DNA of 64,000 bases from Drosophila pseudoobscura (taxonomy: Eukaryota > Arthropoda > Insecta > Diptera > Drosophilidae), in contig NC_046683.1 in assembly GCF_009870125.1 (NCBI RefSeq), positions 32,144,129 through 32,208,128 on the forward strand. Reading direction: 5' to 3'. Under the pieces are notes generated by a model that saw only the letters and a program-made list of their open reading frames with translations, searched no databases and was not told where the DNA came from. The translations under genes and the position numbers were made by a program. How positions within the stretch are numbered: the stretch's first letter is position 1; every line of letters starts with the position of its first letter. Shown here piece after piece: positions 22,243-33,212 of this stretch.

Positions 22243-23507
22243 TTGGTCCTTCGAGCCGGATCTTCGCCTTCCCCATAAGGAGAAGCTCACCCCAGCCAGC
22301 ATCGGCGGATCGCTCCAAGTGTAAGATAAGTACAACCCTTCGATTGTGCCCAACACCAGTGCAGTGATTTTGTGCGAGTTTCCCATCCCAGTCCGAGTGC
22401 CCGCGGCATATGTACATATATGCCTTTCTCGCTCTAGCTCCAAATTAAACCATACTTCGTTCTGCCAACGGTTGTGGCCTCCTATTTCTCCAAAGGTTTA
22501 ATTTGATCCGAGCTAGCTCCTGCGTTCCTCCTCCGATCCAGTGCCCACATTAATATATAGCTGTCTGTAAATCATATTCCTACCGCTCCCAGCTACCAGC
22601 TGAGCTTTCGCTGCTGACAACTGCACATGCACACCAACATACATACATATGTACATATGTATGTGTAAGCAACGCAATCCAAGCGGCTGGCAACAAACAA
22701 AAAGACATATTCTTGCAATTAATTTGTTGTTCATTCCGTGCATGCTCAACGGGTTATAGTTCTTTCGTTTGTTTTAAAGAATATAGAATAACAAATCACA
22801 AATCACAACCAATCTTTATTTAACTCATTATATTGCCAATAAAAATAAAACACGACTCCATACATATCATCTTACATATGCGCACGCATTTTCAACTAAC
22901 AACTCTTGCACATCTGTATATACATACATATATTGTATTGTATTGTATATAAAACGGTTACTCCGTTTTTTTTTTACCCGTTGTTTCAATCTCGTCAAAA
23001 GGGGGGGTCGTTAATCCAAGCCACGGTACCTAGCACTTACACCCATACACGCACACACATACAAGCAACAGCAGCGACGCATTCTGTTCATTTTTCCTTT
23101 CGCTTTCGCTTCTCCACCGTTTGCTTGCGTTTTTGTTGGTGGGAGAATATTTTTCGGTGCCGCGCTTGACCGTAACGGAACGCCAAGTGACGCGCTACCC
23201 TGTTTTTCAAGGGTATATTGTTTTGAACATTCGGTTTGCAACCGACTCTATATAGGGGGACCTTGTGCATCAATATCATTGCTCATCCATTAGTCGCTCT
23301 TGGTTGGACATTTTTTTTTTGTATTTGATCGTAGTATTTTATATTTATATTCCGGCCACGGTGCCCGACTTCTACTATATAAATACTCGCGATAAATTCC
23401 GCCAAGGCCACATATCCACGGTTCGTCGTTCAAAACTTCCACTTCTCCATTTCCGCTCACCTGCTTTGCGACTCTGATACGCGTTATCGCAAATCCATCA
23501 GCCAACC
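22243..23507 (+). promoter_or_regulatory. D primer-binding site and 1.25-kb leader
   Basis: TGGTCCTTCGAGCCGGAT at 22244-22261 is an exact complement of the Drosophila tRNA-Tyr 3' end as I recall it. The long leader has an ACATACATATGTACATATGT near-palindrome at about 22637-22665 and TATATA-rich stretches. A short ORF from 23508 (MPTGEKKSRKKFKR) follows. Nothing in the leader looks like a conserved protein. Confidence 0.75.
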
Positions 23508-23680
23508 ATGCCCACTGGTGAGAAGAAATCTCGCAAGAAGTTTAAGCGGGTGAGTTCGCTGAGTTTAACCCATCCACCCAGATCCAACGGCTCAATCGCT
23601 ACGCCCACATCTTCCCGTCCGGCCCAACTGAGCGAGGTCCGACCACGTCCAGGGCTCACGCACCACATGCCTTTGAGGCC

Positions 23681-24735
23681 TTGTTGCTCCCCTCGGTCGT
23701 CCCTCGCATGGTTCCGAGCACTATGGCCCAATCGGCCGCCAGTTCCGCACGGTCTAAGTTTGCCTTGGCTGCAAGCAGACTGACACGCTTCGACCAGAAG
23801 CTCAGCGCTCCAGATGCTAGCACACCAACCCGCTCGCTCTCCCAAGTCCAGCGAGATCAACTCCGAAGCCTGTGGGCGAAGGTGGACGCGGAGTTCGAGG
23901 CCTGTGTGGAGGCGATAACGGAAGTAGATCCAGAGGGGGTAGCTGACGTCCAGGGGATGTACGATGACTGCTACGCGGTCTACGCGCAATGCCTTGCCGA
24001 ACTGAACGATCAGCTCGAACCCCCGACTGTCCCTCACACGCCTCAACTGGCCGTTCAAGTGCCGACGTCCGGCGGTTGCCGTCTTCCTCCATGTGACACT
24101 GAAGTTTTCAGTGGGGACTATCAGCAGTGGCCCACGTTCCGAGACCTGTTCACCGCCATATATATAGAGAACCCGAGGTTGGCTCCAGTAGAAAAACTGT
24201 TCCACCTCAACAAAAAAACAAGCGGTGAGGCCCACGACATAGTGGCACAGGCTCCACTCACGAACGAAGGGTTCGCGTCCGCATGGAGCGCCCTCCGTGA
24301 GCGTTTCCAAAACAAGAGGCTGATACTCAAAGCCCAGCTGAAGATCCTTTTCAGTCTGCCCCAAATCCGCACCGAGTCAGCTGCAGCGCTAAAAGAGCTT
24401 CAGAGGGCCGTCCACAAGTGCCTTACGACACTCAACAACTCCGAGGTCTCCACAGACAGCATTTTCGCTGACGGAGTGTTAGTGTACCTCATATCCGCGA
24501 AGTTGCCGAAAACGACTTTGGAGCTTTGGGAGCAGTCCGTGACAAACAAGTCCGAAATTCCCACCTGGCACGCTATGGACAAGTTCCTGGCGGAGCGGTA
24601 CCTGTCTCTCGAGGTGACCGAGGACGGCCATCCAGGCATGGAGACTCAGGCCCACTCCAGGGCGAGTCTACCCATGTCAGAGAGGTCAAAGGGCATCCCA
24701 ACCCTTTCCGTTCCCAAGAGAGCCCTGTTGCAAGG
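23681..24735 (+). pseudogene. D gag (matrix/capsid region)
   Basis: Open frame with likely starts at 23708 (MVPSTMAQ) or 23723 (MAQSAASS). It has a helical N-terminus and then the BEL Gag core: CDTEVFSGDYQQWPTFRDLF, LAPVEKLFHLNKKTSGEA, WSALRERFQNKRLILKAQL and STDSIFADGVLVYLISAKLP. This resembles the DUF1759-type Gag of BEL/Pao elements. The frame must move by -1 before about 24735 to reach the zinc knuckles. An upstream ATG at 23508 is in a third frame; a GTGAGT after FKR could be a splice donor, which I cannot test. Confidence 0.8.
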
Positions 24736-25005
24736 CGGGTTCACTCTTTCGGAACAACTGTGGATCCGAAGCGGAGAGCGTGTGATCTTTGCTCCAAAGA
24801 GAACCATCCGATCCGGGTATGCCCTCAATTCCTTCAGATGAGACATGATGCTCGCTCCAGCTATATTAAGCAAAAGATGCTTTGATTAAACTGTTTCGCA
24901 AGAGGTCACCAGATTCGTGAATGCCAAAGCGCCCACAACTGAAACACGTGTGGAGACCGGCATCATACGCTGCTGCACCGTGGCACTCCAGTTTCCAGCC
25001 AATCC
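24736..25005 (+). pseudogene. D nucleocapsid zinc-knuckle region with two TGA codons
   Basis: In the same frame as pol this reads HSFGTTVDPKRRACDLC.., a knuckle CDLCSKENHPIRVC, then a TGA at 24883-24885 and another at 24940-24942. Each TGA stands where the first Cys of the next knuckle is expected (TGA-x-x-C ahead of FARGH, and TGA-x-x-C ahead of GDRHHTLLH). The same module in ORF3 (29007 onward) has Cys at both places. Apart from these codons the frame is continuous into pol. Confidence 0.8.
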
Positions 25006-28000
25006 GTGCCCAATTCCGTACCACTTCCGACTCCTGCCGAAGCTCAGCCTAGCGTTCAGAACTATTTCGCCTCCGGCAAGAGGGCGGTACTCCTAGGCAC
25101 GGCTATTATTAATATTTGCCACTTGGGGACAAATTTTCGCGCCCGCGCTCTAATCGACCCGGGCTCCGAGGCGACGTTCATTACGGAACGTCTCTTCCAG
25201 ATCATTAAGTTGCCATTCCGACTCGCCCAGGCACAGGTCTCGGGCCTCAATCAGACAATATCCGCTCAGTCCAAGAAACTCTTCCATTTTTCCATCCGTT
25301 CCCCGACTAAGCCGGGCTTACTATTGGACGCCACAGCCTATGTCCTGCCGGAACTATCAGGCAGCCTTCCCTCCCATCCGATCCCGCAACACTCGTTGCG
25401 AGACTTGCCGAACCTGCCATGGGCAGACCCGACATTTTACGAAAGCTCACAAATAGATGTCCTGATTGGTGCCGACATCCTTCCATCCATCCTCTTGAGC
25501 GGCTCACAGACGAACATCTGTGGATCTCTCCTCGAACAGGAAACCATTTTCGGGTGGGTTCTTACAGGCCCAGTGCCAAACACGGTACAAGGCCGGGTCG
25601 CATCCTTCTCCACGCAAATTTCCACCGAGCTAGAGACTCCGTTGGACAAACTCCTCACAAAGTTTTGGGAGGTGGAGGACATTCCTACTAAAATAGAAAG
25701 CGAGTCGGATTCGTACTGCGAAAGCAATTTCCTCCGAACTACGTCAAGAACGCCAAGCGGGAAATACGTCGTCACGTTACCGTGTTGCAACCCAGATCAT
25801 CTCGGATCAGATCTGGGGTATTCAAGGGCAGCCGCGCTGGCCCAGTTCCTAAGAAACGAAAATCTCTTGAAAAGAAACGGTCCCCTACAAGAGCAGTACG
25901 ACACCGTAATCCAAGAATACCTAGAGCTTGAACATATGACAGAAGTTCCTCCGACTCATGGGTCCTCAACCTACTACCTTCCGCACCACGCTGTCTTCAA
26001 GCCTGAGAGCACTACCACGAAGGTCCGCGTGGTATTTAACGCATCCAGCCCGTCGACCAACGGTGTGAGTTTGAATGATCTTCTGCACGCCGGCCCGGTC
26101 CTCCAATCTGACTTGACCCTCCAGATCCTGAAGTGGCGTTATTTCCGGTACGTTTTCAGCGCGGACATCACCAAGATGTATCGCCAAATTTGGGTTGACC
26201 CGAAACACACCCCTTTCCAGCGAATATTATTTCGAAACAAGGAGGGACTCGCCCGCGACTATGAACTTAAGACCGTAACCTTCGGAGTCAATTGCGCTCC
26301 TTTTCTTGCCATCCGAGTGTTGCAACAGCTAGCAAGCGACGTCCAGTCCAGATTTCCGAAAGCAAGTCGCATTATCCGATCATTCATGTATGTCGACGAT
26401 GTCCTAGCCGGAGCGGATTCTACCGATGAGGCTCGACTAACGATCCGCGAGTTGCAGGCCGCACTTAGCTCTGCAGGTTTTCCGCTGCGGAAGTGGACTT
26501 CAAACCACAAAGCTATTCTGGCAGGAATTCCGAGTGCTCATCGTCTCCACACAGATTTTCTGGAGATGGAGGAAGAGAGCACGGCTAAGACTCTCGGGAT
26601 TCGCTGGAAAGCGACTTCAGACGAGTTTTTTTTTGTCCCTCCCGAGTTAGCGCCTGAGTCGTCATACACCAAGCGAGCAGTTCTGTCCCAGATCGCAAGG
26701 CTGTTCGACCCCGCGGGGTGGTTGGCCCCATTCATTGTTCGGTCCAAGATCTTCATGCAAGAAATCTGGTTGCAGGACCTGGGATGGGACGATGAGCTTC
26801 CAAGCGAGATGCGCCAGCGCTGGCAAAGTTTCCTGCGGAGCTACTCCGCTCTCGACCAAATCCATATTCCAAGATGGGTCGGCTCCCGGCCAGCGGTAAA
26901 AGTCGAACATCATGGGTTCTGCGATGCATCCGAGAGGGCTTACGGTGCCGCCATCTACGTCCGCATTGAGGTTGACCGTTTGGTCGAGGTGCAGCTTCTC
27001 ACAGCGAAAACGCGAGTCGCACCCGTGAAAACCGTGTCGCTCCCCCGGTTAGAGCTTTGCGGGGCAGTGCTTTTGTCCGAAATGGCGGCGGCTATCCTGC
27101 TGAATATGCCAACAGCAAGTACGAGCTGCTATTGCTGGACCGATTCCACCATAGTCCTCGCCTGGCTGGCAAAGCCCGCGTGTCACTGGACCACGTTCGT
27201 GGCCAACCGAGTGACTAGGATATCTCAAGCGACCGATATTGAGAAGTGGTGTCACGTTCCATCCGAACAGAACCCCGCGGACTTAGCCAGCAGAGGCGTG
27301 CCGTTACAGGAGTTGGTGGATAACCAACTCTGGTGGCACGGACCAACTTGGCTGCAGAAGGGCCGAGATCAATGGCCGGCACCAGTTAATAACTCCCCCG
27401 TTATGACCTTAGAGCAGCGAACTGTAAAAGCCCATTTCGCACTCAACCCAGCCGAAGACTTCCTCGAACGATTCTCCAATCTGGAGAGAGCTCTACGAGT
27501 CCGTGCATATATCCTGCGCTTCACCAAGCGCTGCCGGAAGTTAGCCACCGCGCAAAAGGGCCATCTTACGAGCGGCGAAATTACCGAAGCTGAAAAAACT
27601 CTTATCCTAGAGACGCAGCGTAGAGAATACCCCGAGGAGTATCGCTGCCTAAGCGGTAAGCGGCCAACGCCAAGGTCAAGTTCTATCCTGAACATGAACC
27701 CTTTCCTAGACCGCCATGGGTTGATCAGAGCATGCGGCCGTGTCGCAGGCTCTGAAGTGCTAAGATACGACGAACGACATCCAATCATTCTCCTATATAA
27801 TTGTCGATTGTCTCGCCTTCTCGCGCAATTTACACACCGGATAACTCTTCATGGCGGCAGCCAATTGATGGTGCGCCTCATTCGATCAAAGTATTGGATT
27901 CCAAAGGTTCAAAGGCTTATGAAGGGGGTTGTGAACTCCTGCAAGGTCTGCGTTATTCACAAAAGAAGGTTGCAAACCCAAATGATGGGAGATCTCCCAA

Positions 28001-28950
28001 CCGAGCGGTCGTCCTTTTCCAGACCGTTTACGCATACAGGGATTGATTACGCGGGTCCTTTCGAAATACGGAACTATACAGGGAGAGCATGTCTGATCAC
28101 GAAGGGGTATGTGTGCGTATTCGTGTGTTTTTCCACAAAGGCGATACATTTAGAACCCACGTCAGACCTCACCACCGAAAAATTTCTCGCCGCCTTCGCT
28201 CGTTTCGTCGCAAGGCGCGGATGTCCACAGCGTATCCATTCAGATAATGGAAAAACTTTCGTTGGTGCAGCAACCCTGCTTTCCAGTGACTTCCTTGACG
28301 CGTTTAAGGACTCGGTGACTGATGCGTATAGCCATCAGCGGGTTTCGTGGCGCTTCATCCCACCAGGAGCTCCACATATGGGAGGCCTATGGGAAGCCGG
28401 AGTGAAGAGTTTCAAACCTCTCTTCTACAAGGCCACGTCCACTCGGAGGTATACGTTTGAAGAGCTTTCTACGCTGCTCGCGAAGATTGAAGCGTGCCTC
28501 AATTCCAGGCCGCTCTCACCGATGTCCGATGATCCGACGGAGCTGCTAGCCCTCACTCCCGGGCACTTCCTTATTGGGGGGCCCTTAATGAGTACGGCCG
28601 AGCCCGAAATAAAGGGGAACCTTAATTCGATCATCAATCGGTGGCAGCATTTGAAGGCCCTCAACCAACAGTTCTGTCAAAGGTGGAAGGAGGAATACCT
28701 CAAGGAGCTCCACAAGCGGACTAAGTGGCAGACGCCGACGCCAAATCTGCAGGTTGGCGATATGGTAGTCATCAAGGAGGATAACCTGCCGTCCAACGAA
28801 TGGCGGCTCGGAAGGATAACTTCCGTGTATCCCGGTGCCGACGACAGGGTCCGTGTGGTGGATATCCTTACTGCCCGCGGTACCCTCAAAAGACCGATTG
28901 TCAAGGTCGTTCTCCTGCCAGTAGAACCCCGTAGTTCCAACCAACAATAA
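25006..28950 (+). CDS. D pol: protease, RT, RNase H, integrase (1314 codons, intact)
   Basis: Uninterrupted frame. The ATG at 25006 is the first in frame after the nucleocapsid stops; the natural product is probably a Gag-Pol fusion. Protease motif ALIDPGSEATF with D at residue 51. RT with VRVVFNASS, FSADITKMYRQIWV and FMYVDDVLAGA (YVDD at residues 462-465). RNase H with GFCDASERAYGAAIYV, LPRLELCGAVLLSEM and CWTDSTIVLAWL. Integrase with a zinc-binding HHCC (THRITLH, SCKVC), D in GIDYAGPF, D in HSDNGKTF and E in GGLWEAGVKS. All catalytic residues are present. It is much GC-richer than the A, P and B sequences around it. BEL group. Confidence 0.93.
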   Translation: MPNSVPLPTPAEAQPSVQNYFASGKRAVLLGTAIINICHLGTNFRARALIDPGSEATFITERLFQIIKLPFRLAQAQVSGLNQTISAQSKKLFHFSIRSPTKPGLLLDATAYVLPELSGSLPSHPIPQHSLRDLPNLPWADPTFYESSQIDVLIGADILPSILLSGSQTNICGSLLEQETIFGWVLTGPVPNTVQGRVASFSTQISTELETPLDKLLTKFWEVEDIPTKIESESDSYCESNFLRTTSRTPSGKYVVTLPCCNPDHLGSDLGYSRAAALAQFLRNENLLKRNGPLQEQYDTVIQEYLELEHMTEVPPTHGSSTYYLPHHAVFKPESTTTKVRVVFNASSPSTNGVSLNDLLHAGPVLQSDLTLQILKWRYFRYVFSADITKMYRQIWVDPKHTPFQRILFRNKEGLARDYELKTVTFGVNCAPFLAIRVLQQLASDVQSRFPKASRIIRSFMYVDDVLAGADSTDEARLTIRELQAALSSAGFPLRKWTSNHKAILAGIPSAHRLHTDFLEMEEESTAKTLGIRWKATSDEFFFVPPELAPESSYTKRAVLSQIARLFDPAGWLAPFIVRSKIFMQEIWLQDLGWDDELPSEMRQRWQSFLRSYSALDQIHIPRWVGSRPAVKVEHHGFCDASERAYGAAIYVRIEVDRLVEVQLLTAKTRVAPVKTVSLPRLELCGAVLLSEMAAAILLNMPTASTSCYCWTDSTIVLAWLAKPACHWTTFVANRVTRISQATDIEKWCHVPSEQNPADLASRGVPLQELVDNQLWWHGPTWLQKGRDQWPAPVNNSPVMTLEQRTVKAHFALNPAEDFLERFSNLERALRVRAYILRFTKRCRKLATAQKGHLTSGEITEAEKTLILETQRREYPEEYRCLSGKRPTPRSSSILNMNPFLDRHGLIRACGRVAGSEVLRYDERHPIILLYNCRLSRLLAQFTHRITLHGGSQLMVRLIRSKYWIPKVQRLMKGVVNSCKVCVIHKRRLQTQMMGDLPTERSSFSRPFTHTGIDYAGPFEIRNYTGRACLITKGYVCVFVCFSTKAIHLEPTSDLTTEKFLAAFARFVARRGCPQRIHSDNGKTFVGAATLLSSDFLDAFKDSVTDAYSHQRVSWRFIPPGAPHMGGLWEAGVKSFKPLFYKATSTRRYTFEELSTLLAKIEACLNSRPLSPMSDDPTELLALTPGHFLIGGPLMSTAEPEIKGNLNSIINRWQHLKALNQQFCQRWKEEYLKELHKRTKWQTPTPNLQVGDMVVIKEDNLPSNEWRLGRITSVYPGADDRVRVVDILTARGTLKRPIVKVVLLPVEPRSSNQQ

Positions 28951-29006
28951 CGTACTAATACTTCTTCGACTTCTCTATTCCATCCTAGTTCCATCCTCAT
29001 CCAGAC

Positions 29007-29953
29007 ATGGCCCCACGGATCCGCGCCAGCCGCACCACGGAGAGCCGGCGTGATCGAGGGATCAACTCGTACCGTTGCCGGGTCTGCCGAGGAATTCATC
29101 CGCTACGGACCTGTCACCATTTCCTTCGCCTGAGCCCTGAGAAGAGACTCCGAGCTGTCCTCATTAACAAATATTGCGGGAACTGCCTGGCCCACCAACA
29201 CTCCGGCCAGGATTGTCGCAGTGGCGGGCTGTGCCGGGTGTGTGGCAAAAACCACCACACTCTACTCCACATACCCTCGTCTCGTCGTCCAGTCCGCTCG
29301 GCCTCAGGAGCATCGTCGCCATCTACAGCGCCCCACGTCAAACGCCGACCTCGGCGTCCAGCCCGCTCAGCCTCGGCTGCATCGTCGCCATCCACGTCGG
29401 CCCACGCCGACCGCCGCCCGCGTCTCCCCGTGAGCCGCCCCGTGGCAGGGCCCCCGGCACCATCCGTCGACTCACTTCTACAACATCGAAGCCTCATCAT
29501 ACTCCCGACGGCGCTGGTGGTCTTGGATACGGGTTCCAAAAACTTCGAGACGGCGGCGCTCATCTACCCATGCACGCCGGTGAGCTGTATTGACGACTCC
29601 TTGGCCAGCGCCTTCAAGTTGCCCACCACTTGTGTGGGGACGAGAAAGTGTGTACGGCGGTGATCCGCGCCAAAATGGGCGACTTCCAGTTGGAGACGAT
29701 GCTCAAGGTCGAGCCCCGTGTGCGCATCCGCACGCCTATCCGACAGCTGAGCGATTCCGTGCGGGCGCGTTTCGGTGACCTGAGGCTTGCCGATGAACAA
29801 TTCCATCGACCGGCGACAATCTCGCTCATCTTGGGAGCAGATGTCTACCCGAAGGTGATCCAGCCCGGGTTCCTTGCGCGTGAGGACGGCCTGCCGGTGG
29901 CCCAGAGCACCGTTTTTGGATGGATCGTGTCGGGGGCGTGCACCCAGCCATAG
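29007..29953 (+). CDS. D third ORF in env position: zinc knuckles plus protease-like domain
   Basis: Between pol and the 3' LTR. Start MAPRIRASRTTESRRDRG. Three knuckles follow: CRVCRGIHPLRTC, YCGNCLAHQHSGQDC and CRVCGKNHHTLLH. Then come a low-complexity Ser/Arg/Pro linker with an imperfect repeat (RRPxRSASxASSPST) and a retropepsin-like fold that matches D's own protease from strand to strand. It ends at ILGADVYPKVI..FGWIVSG like the end of the pol protease. The catalytic D-P-G-S is replaced by Y-P-C-T (ALIYPCTPVSC). One frameshift at about 29635 splits it into 29007-29663 and 29630-29953. It has no membrane segment, so it is not an envelope gene. Function unknown. Confidence 0.75.
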
Positions 29954-29979
29954 GCCACCCCATTATACTTTGCAATCCT

Positions 29980-30176
29980 GCAAGGGGGGGGGAGGATGTT
30001 CAGGCCAGCAATAGACAGTTTCCGCGCGAATACCCAATAACTACGTGAACAATACATATATATACACACAACGAAACCCATCGGCCTTTCCTTTCTGTGA
30101 CGGCTGCTTGGAGTTTATATTGGAACATACACCTCGCCGTTGGATAATTGATCCTCGATCCGCTCCACTACAAACA
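29980..30176 (+). repeat. D polypurine tract and 3' LTR (180 bp)
   Basis: AAGGGGGGGGGGAGGA directly precedes the LTR (29997-30176). The LTR has the same two ends as the 5' LTR but lacks 184 bp; the gap lies between two copies of CCGCGC in the longer LTR. Followed by the AAGGC target duplication at 30177-30181. Confidence 0.88.
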
Positions 30177-30181
30177 AAGGC

Positions 30182-30494
30182 AAAGGCTCAAATTGTGAAG
30201 CTTCAGAACGAAAATAAGAAGACGTATAATCTACGACGAAAACCTGCAAGACGATATAATATTGGTGACTTGGTTGCCATCAAACGTACACAGTTTGGTA
30301 GTGGCCTGAAATTAAAAGCAAAGTTTTTGGGACCCTACCAAGTTGTTGGAGTCAAACATAACAATGCGTATGATGTTCAGAAAGTCGGAAACTGCGATGG
30401 CCCAAAGAATACCTCATCGTGCGCGGAGTACATGAAGCCATGGTCCATTGGCAATGACGACGACGACGACGACGCATTCGGGTCGAATGCTTAA
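30182..30494 (+). pseudogene. B1 pol end: integrase C-terminal domain
   Basis: It resumes as KAQIVKLQNENKKTYNLRRKPARRYNIGDLVAIKRT and FLGPYQVVGVKHNNAYDVQKVG, an SH3-like integrase C-terminal fold, and ends in an acidic tail (GNDDDDDDAFGSNA) with TAA at 30492-30494. The shared B LTR starts 14 bp later. Confidence 0.87.
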
Positions 30495-30508
30495 TCAGAA
30501 TGGCCGAA

Positions 30509-30808
30509 TGTGGGTTGGTGTACCACACAAAATACCAAATGAAGATAAGATCCCTAGACGACGAGCAACGATGATCCCATCACTAAAAAGAACGACGAAC
30601 AACGATTATGCCATCAGGAAGAAGAAGACGAGCAAGGAAGAGACAAGCAGAGAAATAAAACGACGGCGGTACCGAAAAGACGCAAAAACGACGACGGCCG
30701 CAGAGAAGAAGAATAAAACTACGCAGAATAAAGAATACATTTATCCTAAATTTATCAAACATTAAATAGAAATTAATTATTAAACCTAAAGTAAATAAAA
30801 ACCCCACA
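30509..30808 (+). repeat. B LTR shared by B1 (3') and B2 (5')
   Basis: 300 bp, TGTGGGTTGG to CCCCACA. B1 integrase ends just upstream and a primer-site candidate (30812-30827) plus B2 gag follow. One LTR between two internal regions is the expected product of unequal exchange between the two LTRs of one element. Confidence 0.9.
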
Positions 30809-30888
30809 TTTTGGGCGCTCCTCCGGGAATGAATTAAAAGTGGTTACTATTGAAGAAGAAACGAAAATATAAATTTTTTTCCCCCACA

Positions 30889-32114
30889 ATGCCGTATTTA
30901 AACGATTTAATATGTGAAAATCTACGCTCGAGCAAGAAAGAGTGCATAGCGGCACTGCATAAATTCGTGTTCGAGGCCGAGGGAGACAGAATCAACCGAA
31001 AAAGATTACGCGAATTTTCTGGCTTCCTCTACGACGAAAATGATGAGAGGTACAAAGCAAAGAAGGAATACGCAGTAAATAATATAACACATAGTGATCT
31101 TGTGGCTATATGCAATGTGTTGGGAATCAGTTATACTAGTGAGGACCTTTTCTTGCATGTGTTTTGCAATTTGCGTTCGATGACCCTGCTAGCGCATGAT
31201 GAAACAAGCAACGACGAAACTGAGGATGAAGAGGATGATGATGAAAAAGAAAAGGATAGCAACAATTCGTTTGAGACGGCAGACCATGCCAACATAGAAA
31301 ACATTGCAGGGAAAAACGAAGACACAGAACAAAGAAGACACGCTACAACATACAAACAAATAGTGGAGAGAGATATGACGACAGCATTCAAAGTTTCGAC
31401 GGCACTAATACTATTCCAGTCGAAGTGTGGATAACAGAATACGAGGAACAGGCGACACTAATGAAATGGAATGATTTCCAAAGGTTTTTGTTCGCCAAAA
31501 AAGCTCTAAAAGGAATCGCGAAATTGTTTGTATTGAGTGAAAGAGGTTTGAATTCATGGAATTCCCTCAAGCAGGCATTATTGTCAGAATTTAAGTCGAA
31601 TGTAACCAGCAAGAAAATTCATGAGCAACTCGCGCAAACGAAACGAGGCAACAATGAGTGTGTATTCGAATATTTCTACAAAATGAAAGACATTGCATCA
31701 CGAGGAAGTATTGCAGACGACACGTTTATCCAATATTTGATTGACGGCATAGATGGAAAAGGTGTGAATAAGACAATTTTGTACGGCGCAACAAATATAA
31801 ATCAGTTTAAAGAAAAATTAAAGTGCTATAAAACAATTATGGAAAAAGAAAATCAAATGGAAAAAGAGAAGTCGAAGCGAAATGAAATCAATATAAAAGA
31901 AACCGACAAAAAAAGTCAAAGCATGAACAAAGATGATAAGAAAGAAGTGAAAAGTTATAATTGCGGTGGTAAAGGTCACTTATCGAGTAACTGTCAAAAT
32001 AAAGATAAAGGTCGAAAGTGTTTCAAATGCAATCAATTCGGGCATATTTCTAAAGATTGTAAAATTGAAAAGTTTGGTGCAACGTCAGTAAATACGCGTA
32101 GATTGCAGCCAAAA
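30889..32114 (+). pseudogene. B2 gag
   Basis: Same layout as B1 gag: MPYLNDLICENL start, acidic stretch, the same 34-bp deletion after ERDMT, capsid in the frame from 31425, first knuckle missing its first Cys, second knuckle CFKCNQFGHISKDC complete. It differs from B1 by scattered substitutions such as SKKIHEQL for SKQIHEQL. The offset to B1 is constant at 17122 bp. Confidence 0.88.
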
Positions 32115-33212
32115 CCCGATATCACACACAAAGAAGTCGCATTTGAAAATAAAAAGTGTATCGCGCTTTTTGATACGGGCAGCAAGTTCAACGTTATGCG
32201 GGAAGACTTTTATCGCGAGTTTGGCAAGCCGAAGTTGGAAAGCTGTACAATTGTTCTTATTGGATTTGACGATTGTGACTCTGATAGGATAAAACCAGTT
32301 GGACATTTTAAACACGCTGTTGTAATTGACGATGGTGAATTCTTGTTAGATTTTTATGTAGTACCAACCAGACTTATCGACGTGAAGCTAATTATTGGAG
32401 AAGAACTGTGTTTACTGGCGGAAATCGTTTTTAATAGAAACGGACTTCAAGTGCGCAATATGTCGAGCGGGGACGAACTAAATATAATGAAAATTTGTGC
32501 GGAAATTGACAATGACGTGATTGACATTAATGAAGCAGCAAGTGAATCTGCCAAAAAAGAAGTACGCGAACTTATAGACAATTATGTGCCAAACAAATCT
32601 AAAACAACAAATGTAGAGATGTGTATCGTATTAAAAGATGAGTCTCCTATATTTTCGCGTCCGCGCAGAATGGCGTTTACGGAAACGCGTATCGTCGATG
32701 AACAGATTGAAGAGTGGCTTAAAAATGACATTATCGAAGAATCTACATCGGAGTTTACAAGTCCAATAGTCCTTGTTAAAAAGCGAGACGGTTCGGCAAG
32801 GGTTTGTGTTGATTACAGGAGGATCAATAAGGTAACTGTCAAAGACCGATTTCCTTTGCCGCTTATTGAAGATCAACTAGACTGATTGCAAGAGGCCAAG
32901 ATATTCAGCACGATTGATCTTAAGAATGCGTTTTTTCATGTGCCGGTTTCTGAATCTAGTCGGAAGTACACGTCGTTTGTAACTCAGCGAGGCCAATATC
33001 AATTTTTGAGAGTCCCGTTTGGATTTTCAAATTCACTAGGAGTTTTTCAGCGGCACGTCAATGCGATATTTCGACATCTGTCCAGCAAAGGTATTGCTTT
33101 ACCCTACGTTGATGACGTGATTATTCCAGCACAGACAGAACAAGAAGCTATGAAGAATCTAAAGGAAGTTATCGAAACATGCAAAGATTTTGGCCTAGAA
33201 TTGAACATAAAA
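32115..33212 (+). pseudogene. B2 protease and RT, first part
   Basis: Protease FDTGSKFNVM and the RT start as in B1, with the same TGA (32883-32885) in place of an Arg codon, then RT to LELNIK, where the DINE is inserted at the same base as in B1. Confidence 0.88.

Noticed and set aside
22623..22670. ACATACATATGTACATATGT near-palindrome as a regulatory hairpin in the D leader
   Set aside because: Simple-sequence repeat of a common Drosophila type; no sign of function.
23508..23680. ATG at 23508 as the D gag start, with GTGAGT as a splice donor
   Set aside because: It is in a different frame from Gag and no acceptor can be chosen with confidence; noted only as a possibility.
29520..29545. 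LDTGS in D ORF3 as an active protease site
   Set aside because: Alignment with the pol protease puts this string in an upstream loop; the real catalytic position is the Y of YPCT, so the domain looks inactive.
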